Shown here: piece after piece, positions 46,151 to 55,379 of the stretch | Layout: each line of letters begins with the position of its first letter | Numbering within the stretch: position 1 is the stretch's first letter | Assembly (NCBI RefSeq): GCF_002209555.1 | Contig: NZ_NJIF01000009.1 | Location: 181,615-245,614 of the forward strand | DNA from: Achromobacter insolitus | GTDB lineage: Bacteria; Pseudomonadota; Gammaproteobacteria; Burkholderiales; Burkholderiaceae_B | Direction: 5' to 3' | Length of the DNA: 64,000 nucleotides | The notes under the pieces: model-generated | Database searches by the model: none | Seen by the model: the letters and a program-made list of their open reading frames with translations, nothing else | What the model was told of the DNA's origin: nothing | Program-made: the position numbers and the translations under genes

Positions 46151-47077
46151 ATGCTCACGGTGCAGGAACTCGTCGACGACAACGCCGACAAAATCCCCTT
46201 TAACTGGATTTCCGGCCAAGGCGCCGCGGACCGCGCGATTCCCGATGACGGCATGTCGGCCGCGGATCTGGTCGGCCACTTGAACCTGATCCACCCGTCC
46301 CGCATCCAGGTGTTCGGCCAGGAAGAACTGGCGTACTACACGCGCTTCGACCTGCGCCGGCGCATGCACCACATGGACGAGCTGCTGATCGGCGGCGTGC
46401 CCGCGATCCTGCTTGCCGACGGCCTGACGCCGCCGCAAGACCTCATCGACCAATGCGACCAGCATCAGGTGCCGTTGCTGTCCACGCCGGTGGCAGCCGC
46501 GCAGCTGATCGACCTGTTGCGTATCTACCTGGGCAAGAAGCTCGCGCCCACCACCACCGTGCACGGAGTATTCCTGGACGTGCTGGGGCTGGGCGTGCTG
46601 ATCACGGGCGAATCCGGCCTGGGCAAGAGCGAACTCGCGCTGGAACTGATCTCGCGCGGACACGGCCTGGTGGCCGACGACGCCGTGGAGTTCTCGCGCA
46701 CCGCCCCGAACATGATCGAAGGCCACTGTCCGCAGCTGCTGCAAAACCTGCTGGAAGTGCGCGGCCTGGGCCTGCTCGATATCCGCACCATCTTCGGCGA
46801 AACCTCGGTGCGCCGAAAAATGCGCCTCAAGCTCATCGTGCACCTGGTGCGTGCCACCGCGCAGGACAAGTTCGAACGCCTGCCGCTGCAGGACATCACC
46901 CAGGACATGCTTGGCCTGCCCGTGCGCAAAGTCATGCTGCAGGTGGCTGCGGGCCGCAACCTGGCGGTGCTGGTGGAAGCCGCCGTGCGCAACACGATCC
47001 TCAAGCTGCGCGGTATCGATACGCTGGGTGAATTCATGGAACGCCAGGCCATGGCGATCCTGCAAAGCAGCAAGTAG
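46151..47077 (+). CDS. hprK: HPr kinase/phosphorylase
   Basis: Bifunctional serine kinase/phosphorylase of HPr; 308 residues. The N-terminal substrate-like domain (to about 130) is followed by the C-terminal P-loop domain with [20 protein letters not shown] near 153 and [11 protein letters not shown]. The HprK signature [17 protein letters not shown] is present. In Gram-negative bacteria it works with HPr (ptsH) and PtsN in a regulatory PTS without sugar transport. Its usual neighbour rapZ is 3.7 kb downstream, separated by three unrelated genes. Confidence 0.95.
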   Translation: MLTVQELVDDNADKIPFNWISGQGAADRAIPDDGMSAADLVGHLNLIHPSRIQVFGQEELAYYTRFDLRRRMHHMDELLIGGVPAILLADGLTPPQDLIDQCDQHQVPLLSTPVAAAQLIDLLRIYLGKKLAPTTTVHGVFLDVLGLGVLITGESGLGKSELALELISRGHGLVADDAVEFSRTAPNMIEGHCPQLLQNLLEVRGLGLLDIRTIFGETSVRRKMRLKLIVHLVRATAQDKFERLPLQDITQDMLGLPVRKVMLQVAAGRNLAVLVEAAVRNTILKLRGIDTLGEFMERQAMAILQSSK

Positions 47078-47099
47078 GCGCGCGTCGCCCGGCGGCACC

Positions 47100-48533
47100 T
47101 TGAGCCTGTATGAAACCCTGGCCGCCGAGATCGCCAAGTCGATCCGCGACGGCGTGCTGCGCGCAGGCGACAAACTCCCTTCGGTGCGGGATGCGTGCGC
47201 CGCGCGCGGGCTCAGCCCGTCGACGGTGTTCCAGGCCTATTACCTGCTGGAAGCGCGCGGCCTGATCCGCGCGCAGCCGCGTTCCGGCTACTACGTCAAC
47301 ACGCCGGCAGCTTCCCTGCCTCCGGAGCCCGGCGCGTCCAGCCCGGACGGCGAATCGACCGAGCTGGCAATCAGCGAACGCATCTTCGATATCCTCGGCT
47401 CGGTGCGCAACCGTGACGTGACACCGCTGGGCTCCGCCTTCCCCTCCCCGCTGCTATTCCCGTTGCCGCGATTGGCCCAGGCCATGGCCGCGCACCTCAA
47501 GCGCCAAGACCCGCTGGACACCGTGGAAGACCTGGCGCCGGGTAATCCCGGCCTGCGCCGCCAGATTGCGCTGCGCTACCTGATTGGCGGAATCAATGTC
47601 CCGGCCAGCGACATCGTCGTCACCAATGGTGCGCTGGAAGCTCTGAACCTTTGCCTGCAAGCGGTCACGCAGCCCGGCGATACGGTCATGGTCGAGGCCC
47701 CCACTTTCTATGGCGCGCTGCAGGCGCTCGAACGCCACGGCCTGAAGGCGCTTGAAGTGCCCACCCATCCACGCACCGGCATCGACCTGGACGCGATGGA
47801 AGCCGCCATCGAGCGCCATGCGCCCAAGGCTTGCTGGCTGATGACGCAATTCCAGAATCCACTGGGCACTCTGATGCCCGACGAAAAGAAGCGGCAGCTG
47901 GTGCAATTGCTTGCGCGCCACTCGATCCCGCTGATCGAGGACGACGTGTACGGCGAGCTGTACTTCGGGACCGCGCGGCCCGTGCCGGCAAAGGCCCATG
48001 ACACACAGGGATTGGTGTTGCATTGCTCGTCATTTTCGAAGTGCCTGGCGCCGGGCTACCGCATCGGCTGGGCCTCGGCCGGCCGCTACACGCAACGCGT
48101 GCAGCGCCTGAAGCTGGCGTCGACGCTGTCGGCGTCCGGCCCCGCCCAGGGCGCAATCGCCGAGTACCTGGAGCAAGGCGGCTATGACCGCCATCTGCGC
48201 CGCCTGCGCGAAACGCTGCAGACCCAGCAACAGCGCATGGCCGAGGCGATCGCCCAAGAGTTTCCAGCCGGCACCCGCTTGACGCGGCCGCAGGGCGGAT
48301 TCTTTCTCTGGCTGGAACTGCCGGCCGCCGTGGATGCGCTGGCGCTGCACCGGGCGGCGCTGGCGCGCGGCATCAGCGTAGCGCCGGGACCGATTTTTTC
48401 GGCCAGCGGACAGTTCGGCAGCGCGCTGCGCCTGAACTACGGACACCCCTGGAACACCGCCACGCAAGCCGCCATCCGCGTGCTGGGCGAATTGGCGCGC
48501 GAGGCGTGCGCGCAGGCCTTGAAAGCGCGCTAG
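47100..48533 (+). CDS. MocR-type regulator: GntR winged helix fused to class I aminotransferase
   Basis: A 477-residue fusion protein. The N-terminal GntR HTH (about 1-70) has SIRDGVLRAGDKLPSVRDAC and GLSPSTVFQAYYLLEARGLI. After a Pro/Ser linker, an aminotransferase-fold domain (about 110-477) carries the PLP lysine in CSSFSKCLAPGYRIGWASAG and the ring-binding aspartate in LIEDDVYGELYF. MocR proteins sense PLP or aminated ligands and regulate neighbours such as transport, PLP or GABA genes. The start is TTG at 47100; no ATG exists in frame before the HTH. Beginning 22 bp after hprK, it may be read from that operon. Confidence 0.9.
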   Translation: MSLYETLAAEIAKSIRDGVLRAGDKLPSVRDACAARGLSPSTVFQAYYLLEARGLIRAQPRSGYYVNTPAASLPPEPGASSPDGESTELAISERIFDILGSVRNRDVTPLGSAFPSPLLFPLPRLAQAMAAHLKRQDPLDTVEDLAPGNPGLRRQIALRYLIGGINVPASDIVVTNGALEALNLCLQAVTQPGDTVMVEAPTFYGALQALERHGLKALEVPTHPRTGIDLDAMEAAIERHAPKACWLMTQFQNPLGTLMPDEKKRQLVQLLARHSIPLIEDDVYGELYFGTARPVPAKAHDTQGLVLHCSSFSKCLAPGYRIGWASAGRYTQRVQRLKLASTLSASGPAQGAIAEYLEQGGYDRHLRRLRETLQTQQQRMAEAIAQEFPAGTRLTRPQGGFFLWLELPAAVDALALHRAALARGISVAPGPIFSASGQFGSALRLNYGHPWNTATQAAIRVLGELAREACAQALKAR

Positions 48534-49813
48534 TTCAGCGTGGACGCGGCGCGAGCCCGCTTGACCTCCAACGCCGTCACTCCCCCAGCCTCATTGCCCC
48601 AGCTATTGCGGATGTAGGTGACCAGCATCGAGATATCGCTATCGTTCAGCAACTGGCCGAATGGCGGCATGCCATGGGGCCGCGGATTCGCCGCCGTGGC
48701 CGGGGCGTAGCCACCGTCCAGCACCATGCGGATGGCATTGACGGGCGATGGCGCCGTCACGGTCGGGTTGCCGGCAAGCGCGGGCCACGCCGTGCCGCTG
48801 CCTTCGCCCGCTGGCTGATGGCATTGCACGCATTGCTGCCGATAGATCTTGCCGCCCAGTTCCATGGCCGCCGGCGCGACGGCCGCGCGCGAGCGCTCCG
48901 TCGAGGCCGCCGTCGCGGGCAAGGACTTGATGTAGACGCCAATGGCCAGCGCATCCGCATCGGTGAGGTGCTGCGTGCTGCCCAGCACCACCTCTGCCAT
49001 CGGCCCGCTGACGCTGGAATGCTTGGAAATACCGGTCTTGAGCAAGGCGGCGATGTCCTCGGCGGACCAACGCCCCATGCCGGTTTCGACATCATTGGTG
49101 AGTGGCGGCGCGTACCAGTCCAGCACCGGGATCACACCCCCGGCCAGCGTGTCGGCCGACCGCAGCGCCCCCAGGCTGTTGCGGGGCGTATGGCAAGCGG
49201 CGCAATGCCCCAGCCCTTCCACCAGATAGCGCCCGCGATTCCATTGCACGGATTTGCCCGCGTCCGCTTCCTGCACGCCCGGCTTGAAATACAGCGCGCG
49301 CCAGGCCGCCAGCAACGCCCGCTGGTCGTAGGGGAACTCCAGCTCGGGCGGCCGGTTGGGCTGGCTGATGGGCGCCACCGTGCGCAGATAGGCATACAGC
49401 GCGTCGGAATCGGCGCGGGTCACGCGTGTGTACTCCGTGTAGGGGAAGGCGGGATACAGCAGTGTGCCGTCGCGCGACTTGCCGTTGTGCAGCGCCTGCC
49501 AGAAATCATCGGCCGTCCACGCACCAATGCCGGTCTTCTCGTCGGGCGTGATGTTCGGGCCGTACACCGTGCCAAAAGGCGTGGGGATGGGCGTGCCGCC
49601 TGCCAACGTCTTGCCTCCCCGGCTGGTATGGCAGGCCATGCAGTTGCCCGCCAAGGCGAGATAGCGTCCGCGCTCGACCAGCGTCGCGGCGTCGGCCGCC
49701 GCTGCGGCGGGACCGGTGCTGGCATCGTCGCGCGTGCCCAGCCAATACAGCCCCCCAATGGCAGCGACGACAAGCAGCAACAGGACCGACAGGACTTTCT
49801 TCATGAGCGACAT
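48530..49813 (-). CDS. Triheme c-type cytochrome (dehydrogenase cytochrome-subunit type)
   Basis: A 427-residue periplasmic membrane-anchored cytochrome. The uncleaved or cleaved N-terminal helix is about 5-25 (KVLSVLLLLVVAAIGGLYWL). Three haem sites are visible: CMACH (58-62), CAACH (near 207) and CVQCH (near 331). The segments GTVYGPNITPDEKTGIGAW and YPAFPYTEYTRVTRAD are typical of the cytochrome subunit of quinohaemoprotein alcohol, aldehyde and gluconate dehydrogenases. No dehydrogenase subunit gene is adjacent. It is 12 bp downstream of the di-haem cytochrome gene and converges with the MocR gene. Confidence 0.9.
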   Translation of the reverse strand: MSLMKKVLSVLLLLVVAAIGGLYWLGTRDDASTGPAAAAADAATLVERGRYLALAGNCMACHTSRGGKTLAGGTPIPTPFGTVYGPNITPDEKTGIGAWTADDFWQALHNGKSRDGTLLYPAFPYTEYTRVTRADSDALYAYLRTVAPISQPNRPPELEFPYDQRALLAAWRALYFKPGVQEADAGKSVQWNRGRYLVEGLGHCAACHTPRNSLGALRSADTLAGGVIPVLDWYAPPLTNDVETGMGRWSAEDIAALLKTGISKHSSVSGPMAEVVLGSTQHLTDADALAIGVYIKSLPATAASTERSRAAVAPAAMELGGKIYRQQCVQCHQPAGEGSGTAWPALAGNPTVTAPSPVNAIRMVLDGGYAPATAANPRPHGMPPFGQLLNDSDISMLVTYIRNSWGNEAGGVTALEVKRARAASTLN

Positions 49814-49825
49814 CCGTCCTCTCCC

Positions 49826-50578
49826 TTACCGTTGTGCCTGGCTGCCGCACTGGACGGGCAGGCGTATCGAATCCGCCGCTTGGGGCGCGTAGGGTTCGAC
49901 GACGGGTTGCGAGGACAGCCATGCGGCCAATGCGCCGATATCCTCGGGAGTGAGTTTGTTGGAGATGTCCGCCATGCAGTCCGGTTCAGCCGCGCGGCGC
50001 AAGCCGTTTTTCCAGCTGCCGATCTGCGAGCCGATGTAGTCACGCGGCAAGCCCAGGAGGCCCGGGATGGCGGGCAGCACGCCGCCCAAGGCGGCGCCAT
50101 GACAGGCGGCACAGGCGGGCAGGCCGCGCGCGGCGTCCCCATCCAGGGCCAGCTTGCGTCCGGCTTGCAGCGTGGCGGCGGAGACCTCCGCCCGCGTCGG
50201 CGGCGGATAGGGCACTTGCTGATCGGAGAAATAGGCGGCCATCTCGCGCAGATAGTCGTCGGGCAGGCCTGTCAGCAGGTGCGTCATCGGCCGGTACTGG
50301 CGCCGGTCGTCGCGGAAGTTGAGCAACTGGTGATACAGGTATTCCTGCGGCTTGCCGGCCAGGCGCGGATAGTAGCCATCGGCGCCCGCCCTGCCCTGCG
50401 CGCCATGACAGGCCGTACAGGCGGCCACGCGGGCTGCCATGGTGTCCGGGCGCAGGGTTTCAGGCGGCTGCTGGGCCTGTGCAGGCCTCGCCATAAAGAC
50501 GGCGGCAGCGGCCCCGAGTACGGAAATTGCCCAAAAACGCGGCAGTGAAACACTACGAAAGGAAATGAAGGCTAACAT
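49826..50578 (-). CDS. Diheme cytochrome c (c4-like)
   Basis: A 250-residue exported cytochrome. The signal peptide covers about 1-35 (ISVLGAAAAVFMARPAQAQ). Two haem-binding motifs, CTACHG (54-59) and CAACHG (near 156), sit in two similar halves with YYPRLAGKPQEYLYHQLLNF and IPGLLGLPRDYIGSQIGSWK, the pattern of cytochrome c4. It probably carries electrons to a terminal oxidase or to the triheme partner encoded next. The C-terminal tail (to 250) is an extra segment. It is the first gene of a two-gene operon on the minus strand, divergent from rapZ. Confidence 0.9.
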   Translation of the reverse strand: MLAFISFRSVSLPRFWAISVLGAAAAVFMARPAQAQQPPETLRPDTMAARVAACTACHGAQGRAGADGYYPRLAGKPQEYLYHQLLNFRDDRRQYRPMTHLLTGLPDDYLREMAAYFSDQQVPYPPPTRAEVSAATLQAGRKLALDGDAARGLPACAACHGAALGGVLPAIPGLLGLPRDYIGSQIGSWKNGLRRAAEPDCMADISNKLTPEDIGALAAWLSSQPVVEPYAPQAADSIRLPVQCGSQAQR

Positions 50579-50756
50579 CTAGGTCGAATTCCATTCCCCC
50601 GAAACGCATGACGGCGGGGCGCGTATGTGAATCTGTCGAGTATCCGGCCCCAAGCTTACGCCAGGGGGGCCGAACCGGTACAGGCGCAGATTGGCAGTTT
50701 ACGGCCATATCAGATGTCATCCCGCCGGCATCGTCCTCGAAAAGCGTGCCACAATC

Positions 50757-51635
50757 ATGTCCATGTTGAAAGTCGTCCTCGTCACCGGCATCTCAGGCTC
50801 AGGCAAGTCCGTCGCCCTGCGCATGCTTGAGGACGCCAGCTATACCTGTGTCGACAACCTGCCTGTGCGGTTCCTGACCGAGTTCATCGCGAACGCCCGG
50901 GATGACGGCATGGAGCGGGTTGCGGTCGCCATCGACGTCCGTTCCCCCGGGGAACTCGCCGAACTCCCCGATGTGGTCACCGCGCTGCGCGCCATGGGCA
51001 CCAGCCTGCGCGTGGTCTTCCTGGACGCGAGCACGGCGACGCTGGTGCAGCGCTATTCCGAGTCTCGCCGCCGCCACCCATTGACCGACCGGCTGCAGCG
51101 CGGCGGCACGGCCCCGACACTGACCGAATGCATCGCGCTGGAACGCGAACTGCTCGCGCCGCTGCGCGAACAGGAACACGTCATCGACACCTCGGACCTG
51201 ACGCCCGGCCAGTTGCGCGTCTGGATCCGCGACCTGATCAAGGCCGATCGCGCGCCGCTCGTGCTGACGTTCGAGTCCTTCGCCTACAAGCGCGGCGTGC
51301 CGCGCGATGCGGACCTGGTGTTCGACGTACGCTGCCTGCCCAACCCCTACTATGACCGCAACCTGCGGCCGCTGACCGGACGCGACGAGCCCGTGGCCGC
51401 CTGGCTGGCGGGCTTCGATCTGGTGGGGCAGATGATCGATGACATCGCCGGCTTCCTGAACCGCTGGCTGCCGCAATACACCCAAGACACCCGCAACTAC
51501 CTCACGGTCGCCATCGGCTGCACCGGAGGCCAGCACCGTTCGGTCTACGTGGTCGAACAACTGGCGTTGCGGTTTTCCGACCACGACCCGCTGCTGGTGC
51601 GCCATCGCACCCAACTGCCCGACGAATCCGCATGA
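50757..51635 (+). CDS. rapZ: RNase adapter protein RapZ
   Basis: P-loop protein that binds GlmZ/GlmY small RNAs and glucosamine 6-phosphate in E. coli; 292 residues. The Walker A is VTGISGSGKSVALRMLED (N-terminal). The segments FLDASTATLVQRYSESRRRH and VAIGCTGGQHRSVYVVEQLA in the C-terminal RNA-binding domain are diagnostic. A second in-frame ATG at 50763 is equally possible. Whether its targets are the same outside enterobacteria is unknown. Its stop overlaps the rlpA start by four bases. Confidence 0.94.
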   Translation: MSMLKVVLVTGISGSGKSVALRMLEDASYTCVDNLPVRFLTEFIANARDDGMERVAVAIDVRSPGELAELPDVVTALRAMGTSLRVVFLDASTATLVQRYSESRRRHPLTDRLQRGGTAPTLTECIALERELLAPLREQEHVIDTSDLTPGQLRVWIRDLIKADRAPLVLTFESFAYKRGVPRDADLVFDVRCLPNPYYDRNLRPLTGRDEPVAAWLAGFDLVGQMIDDIAGFLNRWLPQYTQDTRNYLTVAIGCTGGQHRSVYVVEQLALRFSDHDPLLVRHRTQLPDESA

Positions 51636-52594
51636 CCCTGTCCCGCCCGACCCGCCTGTTCATGATGTTGCTGCTGGCCATAGCCGTGGCCGGCTGTTCC
51701 TCCACCGGCGGACGCAAGAAGGGCGGCGGGTACTACAAGGACGACGGGCCGGACGCGAACCCGCCTTCGAACCTGGACCAGGTGCCCGACGCGGTGCCGC
51801 GGATCGAACCCTATGCCAGCGGCGCGAACCGCCCGTACGTGGTCTTCGGCCAGCGCTATGTGCCAGACACCAGCGGCCAGCCTTACAAGAAACGCGGCAT
51901 CGCCTCGTGGTACGGCAAGAAGTTCCACGGCAATTCCACGTCCATCGGCGAGTCCTACGACATGTACGCCATGACGGCCGCCCACACCACGCTGCCGCTG
52001 CCCAGCTATGCCCGCGTCACCAGCCTGGTCAACGGCAAGACGATCGTCGTGCGGGTGAACGACCGCGGTCCCTTCCACAGCGACCGCATCATGGACCTGT
52101 CCTACGTGGCGGCGTACAAGCTGGGCCTCATCGGGCCAGGCAGCGGCCAGGTAGTGGTGGAAGCCATACCGCAGGAGGAAATCCGGCGGCTTGCCTCGCA
52201 AGGGGCGCCCGCTGCAGCCGCGCCCGAACCCGTTTCGGCGACGGGTTCCACGCCCGTGGCGGCGCCGATCGCCGCCGTGCCCGTGGCGCTCGCGGCGGAA
52301 CCCCTGCCGGGACCTGCGCCCGGTTCGGCGCCGGTGCGCCAACCTGCAGCGGCCGGCATCGGCAATGTCTACCTCCAGGTGGGCGCGTTCAGTCAATCCG
52401 CCAACGCGCAATCGCTGGTCAGCCGCATCAACACGCAGCTGGGCGCGGAAGGCGCGCCGCCTGCCTCGGTCGAACAATCCAACAATCTCTACCGGGTCAA
52501 GATCGGGCCCTACCCAGATCGGCAAAGCGCGCTGAACGCCGTGCCGATGGTGTCTGACCGCATTGGCATCCTGCCGAGCATCGCCTCGCAATAA
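51632..52594 (+). CDS. rlpA: Septal ring lytic transglycosylase RlpA family lipoprotein
   Basis: Outer-membrane lipoprotein of 320 residues that cleaves peptidoglycan strands lacking stem peptides at the septum. The lipobox is IAVAGC (Cys near residue 22). The double-psi beta-barrel domain (about 85-180) contains GIASWYGKKFHGNSTSIGE and VRVNDRGPFHSDRIMDLSY with the catalytic-site residues. A Pro/Ala-rich linker leads to the C-terminal SPOR domain (about 243-320, NVYLQVGAFSQSANAQSLVS) that binds denuded glycan. It is translationally coupled to rapZ; the stop is followed by a strong hairpin. Confidence 0.93.
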   Translation: MTLSRPTRLFMMLLLAIAVAGCSSTGGRKKGGGYYKDDGPDANPPSNLDQVPDAVPRIEPYASGANRPYVVFGQRYVPDTSGQPYKKRGIASWYGKKFHGNSTSIGESYDMYAMTAAHTTLPLPSYARVTSLVNGKTIVVRVNDRGPFHSDRIMDLSYVAAYKLGLIGPGSGQVVVEAIPQEEIRRLASQGAPAAAAPEPVSATGSTPVAAPIAAVPVALAAEPLPGPAPGSAPVRQPAAAGIGNVYLQVGAFSQSANAQSLVSRINTQLGAEGAPPASVEQSNNLYRVKIGPYPDRQSALNAVPMVSDRIGILPSIASQ

Positions 52595-52597
52595 TCC

Positions 52598-52617
52598 CGG
52601 CCGGCCCAGGCCGGCCG
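52598..52617. terminator. Hairpin between rlpA and ogt
   Basis: CGGCCGGCC (52598-52606) and GGCCGGCCG (52609-52617) form a perfect 9-bp arm pair with a 2-nt centre in the 33-bp gap between convergent genes. It lacks a U-run; termination at this site is inferred. Confidence 0.45.
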
Positions 52618-52627
52618 CGACACCCGC

Positions 52628-53212
52628 CTACCAGGGCAGTTCCGCCTGCCCGTCGCAGACCCGGCGCGCGCTTGCGCTGCGGCTGCGGTAAAGGTTGCCT
52701 TCGTGCGCCAGCAGGGCCTGCTTGCGCGGCAGGCCGCCGCCAAAGCCGGTCAGCGAGGTGTCCGCGCCGATCACCCGGTGGCACGGAATGATGATGCTGA
52801 TCGGATTACGCCCCACCGCCCCGCCAACCGCCTGGGCGCCCTTGGGCCGCCCGACGGTGCGCGCCAGATCGCCATAACTGGCCAGCACACCGAAGTCGAG
52901 ATCGCACAAGGCATGCCAGACCTGGTGCTGGAATGTCGTGCCTACGGGGTCCAGCGGCACGTCGAAGACGCGGCGCTGGCCGGCGAACCATTCGTCCAGT
53001 TCGCGGCGCGCCTGTTCCAGGATGGGATCGGATTCCATGAGGATCCAGCCTTCGGCCGAAGGCAGCAGCTCCTGGTCGGTGAACCAGGCCCCGCGCAGTC
53101 CCTTCGGGCTGGCGACCAGGCGCATGTCGCCCAGCGGAGTGGGGATGTCGCGGTAGACCAGGCGTTCGTCGGGATCCGCGGGTTTGTTCGACACGACTGT
53201 GGAATACACCAT
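52628..53212 (-). CDS. ogt: Methylated-DNA-[protein]-cysteine S-methyltransferase
   Basis: DNA repair protein that transfers alkyl groups from O6-alkylguanine to its own cysteine; 194 residues. The acceptor cysteine is in the motif IIIPCHRVIGAD near residue 141, preceded by the helix-turn-helix with arginine finger ARTVGRPKGAQAVGGAVGRN. The motif GFGGGLPRKQALLAHEG follows. It is of the Ogt type without an Ada regulatory domain. It lies 3 bp downstream of rsmI on the same strand. Confidence 0.93.
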   Translation of the reverse strand: MVYSTVVSNKPADPDERLVYRDIPTPLGDMRLVASPKGLRGAWFTDQELLPSAEGWILMESDPILEQARRELDEWFAGQRRVFDVPLDPVGTTFQHQVWHALCDLDFGVLASYGDLARTVGRPKGAQAVGGAVGRNPISIIIPCHRVIGADTSLTGFGGGLPRKQALLAHEGNLYRSRSASARRVCDGQAELPW

Positions 53213-53215
53213 GTC

Positions 53216-54151
53216 TTACTCCGCCGATTTCTTGCGGGACAGGGCCCGGTTGTACAACACGTCCCGCGGCAGGCCGGACACCTTGGCAGCCACCCGCGCA
53301 GCATCACGCAAGGACAAAGACTCCAACAGCGCATCCAGCAACGCATCGGTGCGCGGATCGGCTTCGTCGTCGGCCGCTTGCTCCTCGGGCGCATGCGCAA
53401 TCAGCACGAATTCACCCTGCTCGCGGTGCGCGTCCGCGGCTAGCCATGCCGCGCCCTCGCCCATGGGAAACGTGGCGATCTCTTCAAAGCGCTTGGTCAG
53501 TTCACGCGCCACGGTCAGCAGGCGATCCGGGCCGCAGACGTCCAGCAGATCGGCCAGCGTGGCCGCCAACCGGTGCGGCGATTCGAACATTACGACGGGC
53601 GCGGGCAAGGCGCACCAGGTGCGCAGCCAGCGCTGGCGCGCCACAGCCTTGGGTGGCGGAAAGCCGGCGAAGGCAAAACCCGGGTTTTCGTCCGTGGTGA
53701 CGCCGCTGCCCATCAGCGCGGCAATGACCGCGCTGGGCCCCGGTACTGGCACCACGCCGAAACCGGCAGCGCGCACGGCGCGCACAATGCGCGCGCCGGG
53801 ATCGCTGACGGCGGGAGCGCCGGCATCGGACACCAGGGCCACGCGCTGCCCCTGCGCCAAACGTTCGCAGATGGCCTGGGCCGCGGCGGCTTCATTGTGG
53901 CGGTGGGCCGCCATGAGCGGCGTGCTCACGCCCCAGGCGTCCAGCAACGCCCGGCTGGCCCGCGTGTCTTCGGCTGCGATCACGTCGGCCCGCTGCAAGG
54001 CGTGCCAGGCGCGCAGCCCCAGGTCGCCCAGATTGCCGATCGGCGTAGCCACGACATACAGCGTCGAAGCGGGCCAATGCTGCCCCGCCACGCGTTCGGC
54101 AACGCGGGACCAGGCATCTCCGGCTGGGGGAGGTGAGACATTTTGATTCAT
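53216..54151 (-). CDS. rsmI: 16S rRNA (cytidine(1402)-2'-O)-methyltransferase RsmI
   Basis: SAM-dependent enzyme that 2'-O-methylates C1402 in 16S rRNA; 311 residues. It is a tetrapyrrole-methylase fold protein with LYVVATPIGNLGDLGLRAWH, AEDTRASRALLDAWG, VALVSDAGAPAVSDPGARIV and PGPSAVIAALMGSG. The C-terminal helical HTH-like tail ends in SLRDAARVAAKVSGLPRDVL. It is divergent from yraN, as in the E. coli yraL-lpoA-yraN-diaA-dolP region, although lpoA is missing here. Confidence 0.95.
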   Translation of the reverse strand: MNQNVSPPPAGDAWSRVAERVAGQHWPASTLYVVATPIGNLGDLGLRAWHALQRADVIAAEDTRASRALLDAWGVSTPLMAAHRHNEAAAAQAICERLAQGQRVALVSDAGAPAVSDPGARIVRAVRAAGFGVVPVPGPSAVIAALMGSGVTTDENPGFAFAGFPPPKAVARQRWLRTWCALPAPVVMFESPHRLAATLADLLDVCGPDRLLTVARELTKRFEEIATFPMGEGAAWLAADAHREQGEFVLIAHAPEEQAADDEADPRTDALLDALLESLSLRDAARVAAKVSGLPRDVLYNRALSRKKSAE

Positions 54152-54193
54152 TGCAACCTACTGACACGGAAAACCATGTCAGTGTAGCCGTCT

Positions 54194-54700
54194 ATGCCCG
54201 CCCCCTCTGGAGCGCCCATGACGGATGACACTTTGCGCCTGGCCTGCGAGCTGGCCCTGGCGGCCCGCCGCCGCGCCGCCCGGCGCCGGCGCCGGTCCAC
54301 GCGTGCCACGCCCGTGGACCGGCCTGCCCCGCAGCGCTCACCCACCCAGCGCAAAGGCGACCGCCACGAGGATGCCGCATTGCGGCTGCTGCTGGCGCAG
54401 GGGCTGATCCTGCTGGCGCGCAACCTGCACACCCGCGCGGGCGAGATCGACCTGGCGATGCGCGACGGCGACACCCTGGTGTTCGTCGAGGTCCGTTCCC
54501 GGGCCCCGACCCGCTATGGCGGCGCCGCGGCCAGCATCGGCCGGGACAAGCAGGCCAGGCTGGCCCGCGCCGCGGCATTCTGGCTGCCCGAGCTGGCCCG
54601 CCGCCACTGGCACGGCACACTGCCGGCAGCGCGTTTTGACGCGGTCGTGTTTGACGCCGGCGCTCCGGCGTGGCTGCGCGGCGCGTTCTGGCAGCCCTGA
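54194..54700 (+). CDS. yraN: UPF0102/YraN family endonuclease-fold protein
   Basis: A 168-residue protein. After an Arg-rich N-terminal tail (about 1-50, with [17 protein letters not shown]), the UPF0102 domain begins [20 protein letters not shown]. It carries a restriction-endonuclease-like core: [19 protein letters not shown] and [13 protein letters not shown], with conserved E-D-E/K type residues. Biochemical role is uncertain. The basic tail is longer than usual, so the start could be a later codon. It precedes diaA, its normal neighbour, by 85 bp. Confidence 0.87.
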   Translation: MPAPSGAPMTDDTLRLACELALAARRRAARRRRRSTRATPVDRPAPQRSPTQRKGDRHEDAALRLLLAQGLILLARNLHTRAGEIDLAMRDGDTLVFVEVRSRAPTRYGGAAASIGRDKQARLARAAAFWLPELARRHWHGTLPAARFDAVVFDAGAPAWLRGAFWQP

Positions 54701-54785
54701 CCCCCACCCGTACCCGTAACCGCAACCCCAACTGTCGTTACGCCTGGACAGAACCGCGCCATGGCCCCGTGAGATAATCGCGCCC

Positions 54786-55379
54786 ATGGATATGACCTCT
54801 CGTATGACGTCGCACTTTCGCGACGCCATGGCTGCGTGCGAACAAAGCATGAACGTCCTGGCCGAGCCGTTGGCCGTGGCAGTGGACGTGCTTTTCGGCG
54901 CCCTGGCAAACAACGGCAAGATTCTGGCTTGCGGCAATGGCGGCTCGGCCGCCGACGCGCAGCATTTCATCGCCGAACTGGTAGGCCGCTTTGAACGCGA
55001 ACGCCTGCCCCTGGCCGGCATCGCGCTCAACACCGATACCTCGATCCTCACCGCGGTGGGCAACGACTACGGGTTCGACGAGATCTACGAACGCCAGGTC
55101 AACGCCTTCGGCCAGGCTGGCGACGTGCTGGTGGCAATATCCACCAGCGGCAATTCCCCCAACGTAGTGCGCGCCATGGAAGCCGCCAGCGCCCGCGAAA
55201 TGCACGTGCTTGCCCTGACGGGCAAGGGCGGCGGCGTCATGGGGGAACTCATTACGCCGATGGACGTCCATCTATGTGTTCCCAGCGATCGCACGATGCG
55301 CATCCAGGAAGTCCATATTCTGCTGCTGCACGCGCTGTGCGACGGCATTGACGCTCTTCTGCTTGGAGACACCGAATGA
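54786..55379 (+). CDS. SIS-domain protein DiaA/GmhA-like
   Basis: A 197-residue SIS phosphosugar-binding protein. It has GKILACGNGGSAADAQHFIA, AISTSGNSPNVVRAMEAASA and CVPSDRTMRIQEVHILLLHA. Both DiaA (DnaA initiator-associating factor) and sedoheptulose 7-phosphate isomerase GmhA share this fold and motifs. The genomic position (yraN upstream, BON lipoprotein downstream, as in E. coli yraN-diaA-dolP) favours DiaA, but I cannot rule out GmhA activity. Its stop overlaps the next start by four bases. Confidence 0.88.
   Translation: MDMTSRMTSHFRDAMAACEQSMNVLAEPLAVAVDVLFGALANNGKILACGNGGSAADAQHFIAELVGRFERERLPLAGIALNTDTSILTAVGNDYGFDEIYERQVNAFGQAGDVLVAISTSGNSPNVVRAMEAASAREMHVLALTGKGGGVMGELITPMDVHLCVPSDRTMRIQEVHILLLHALCDGIDALLLGDTE

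Noticed and set aside
46851..47099. Extension of the MocR gene upstream into hprK
   Set aside because: The frame is open but overlaps hprK in another frame, and the family-like sequence starts only at SLYETLAAEIAKS after the TTG at 47100.
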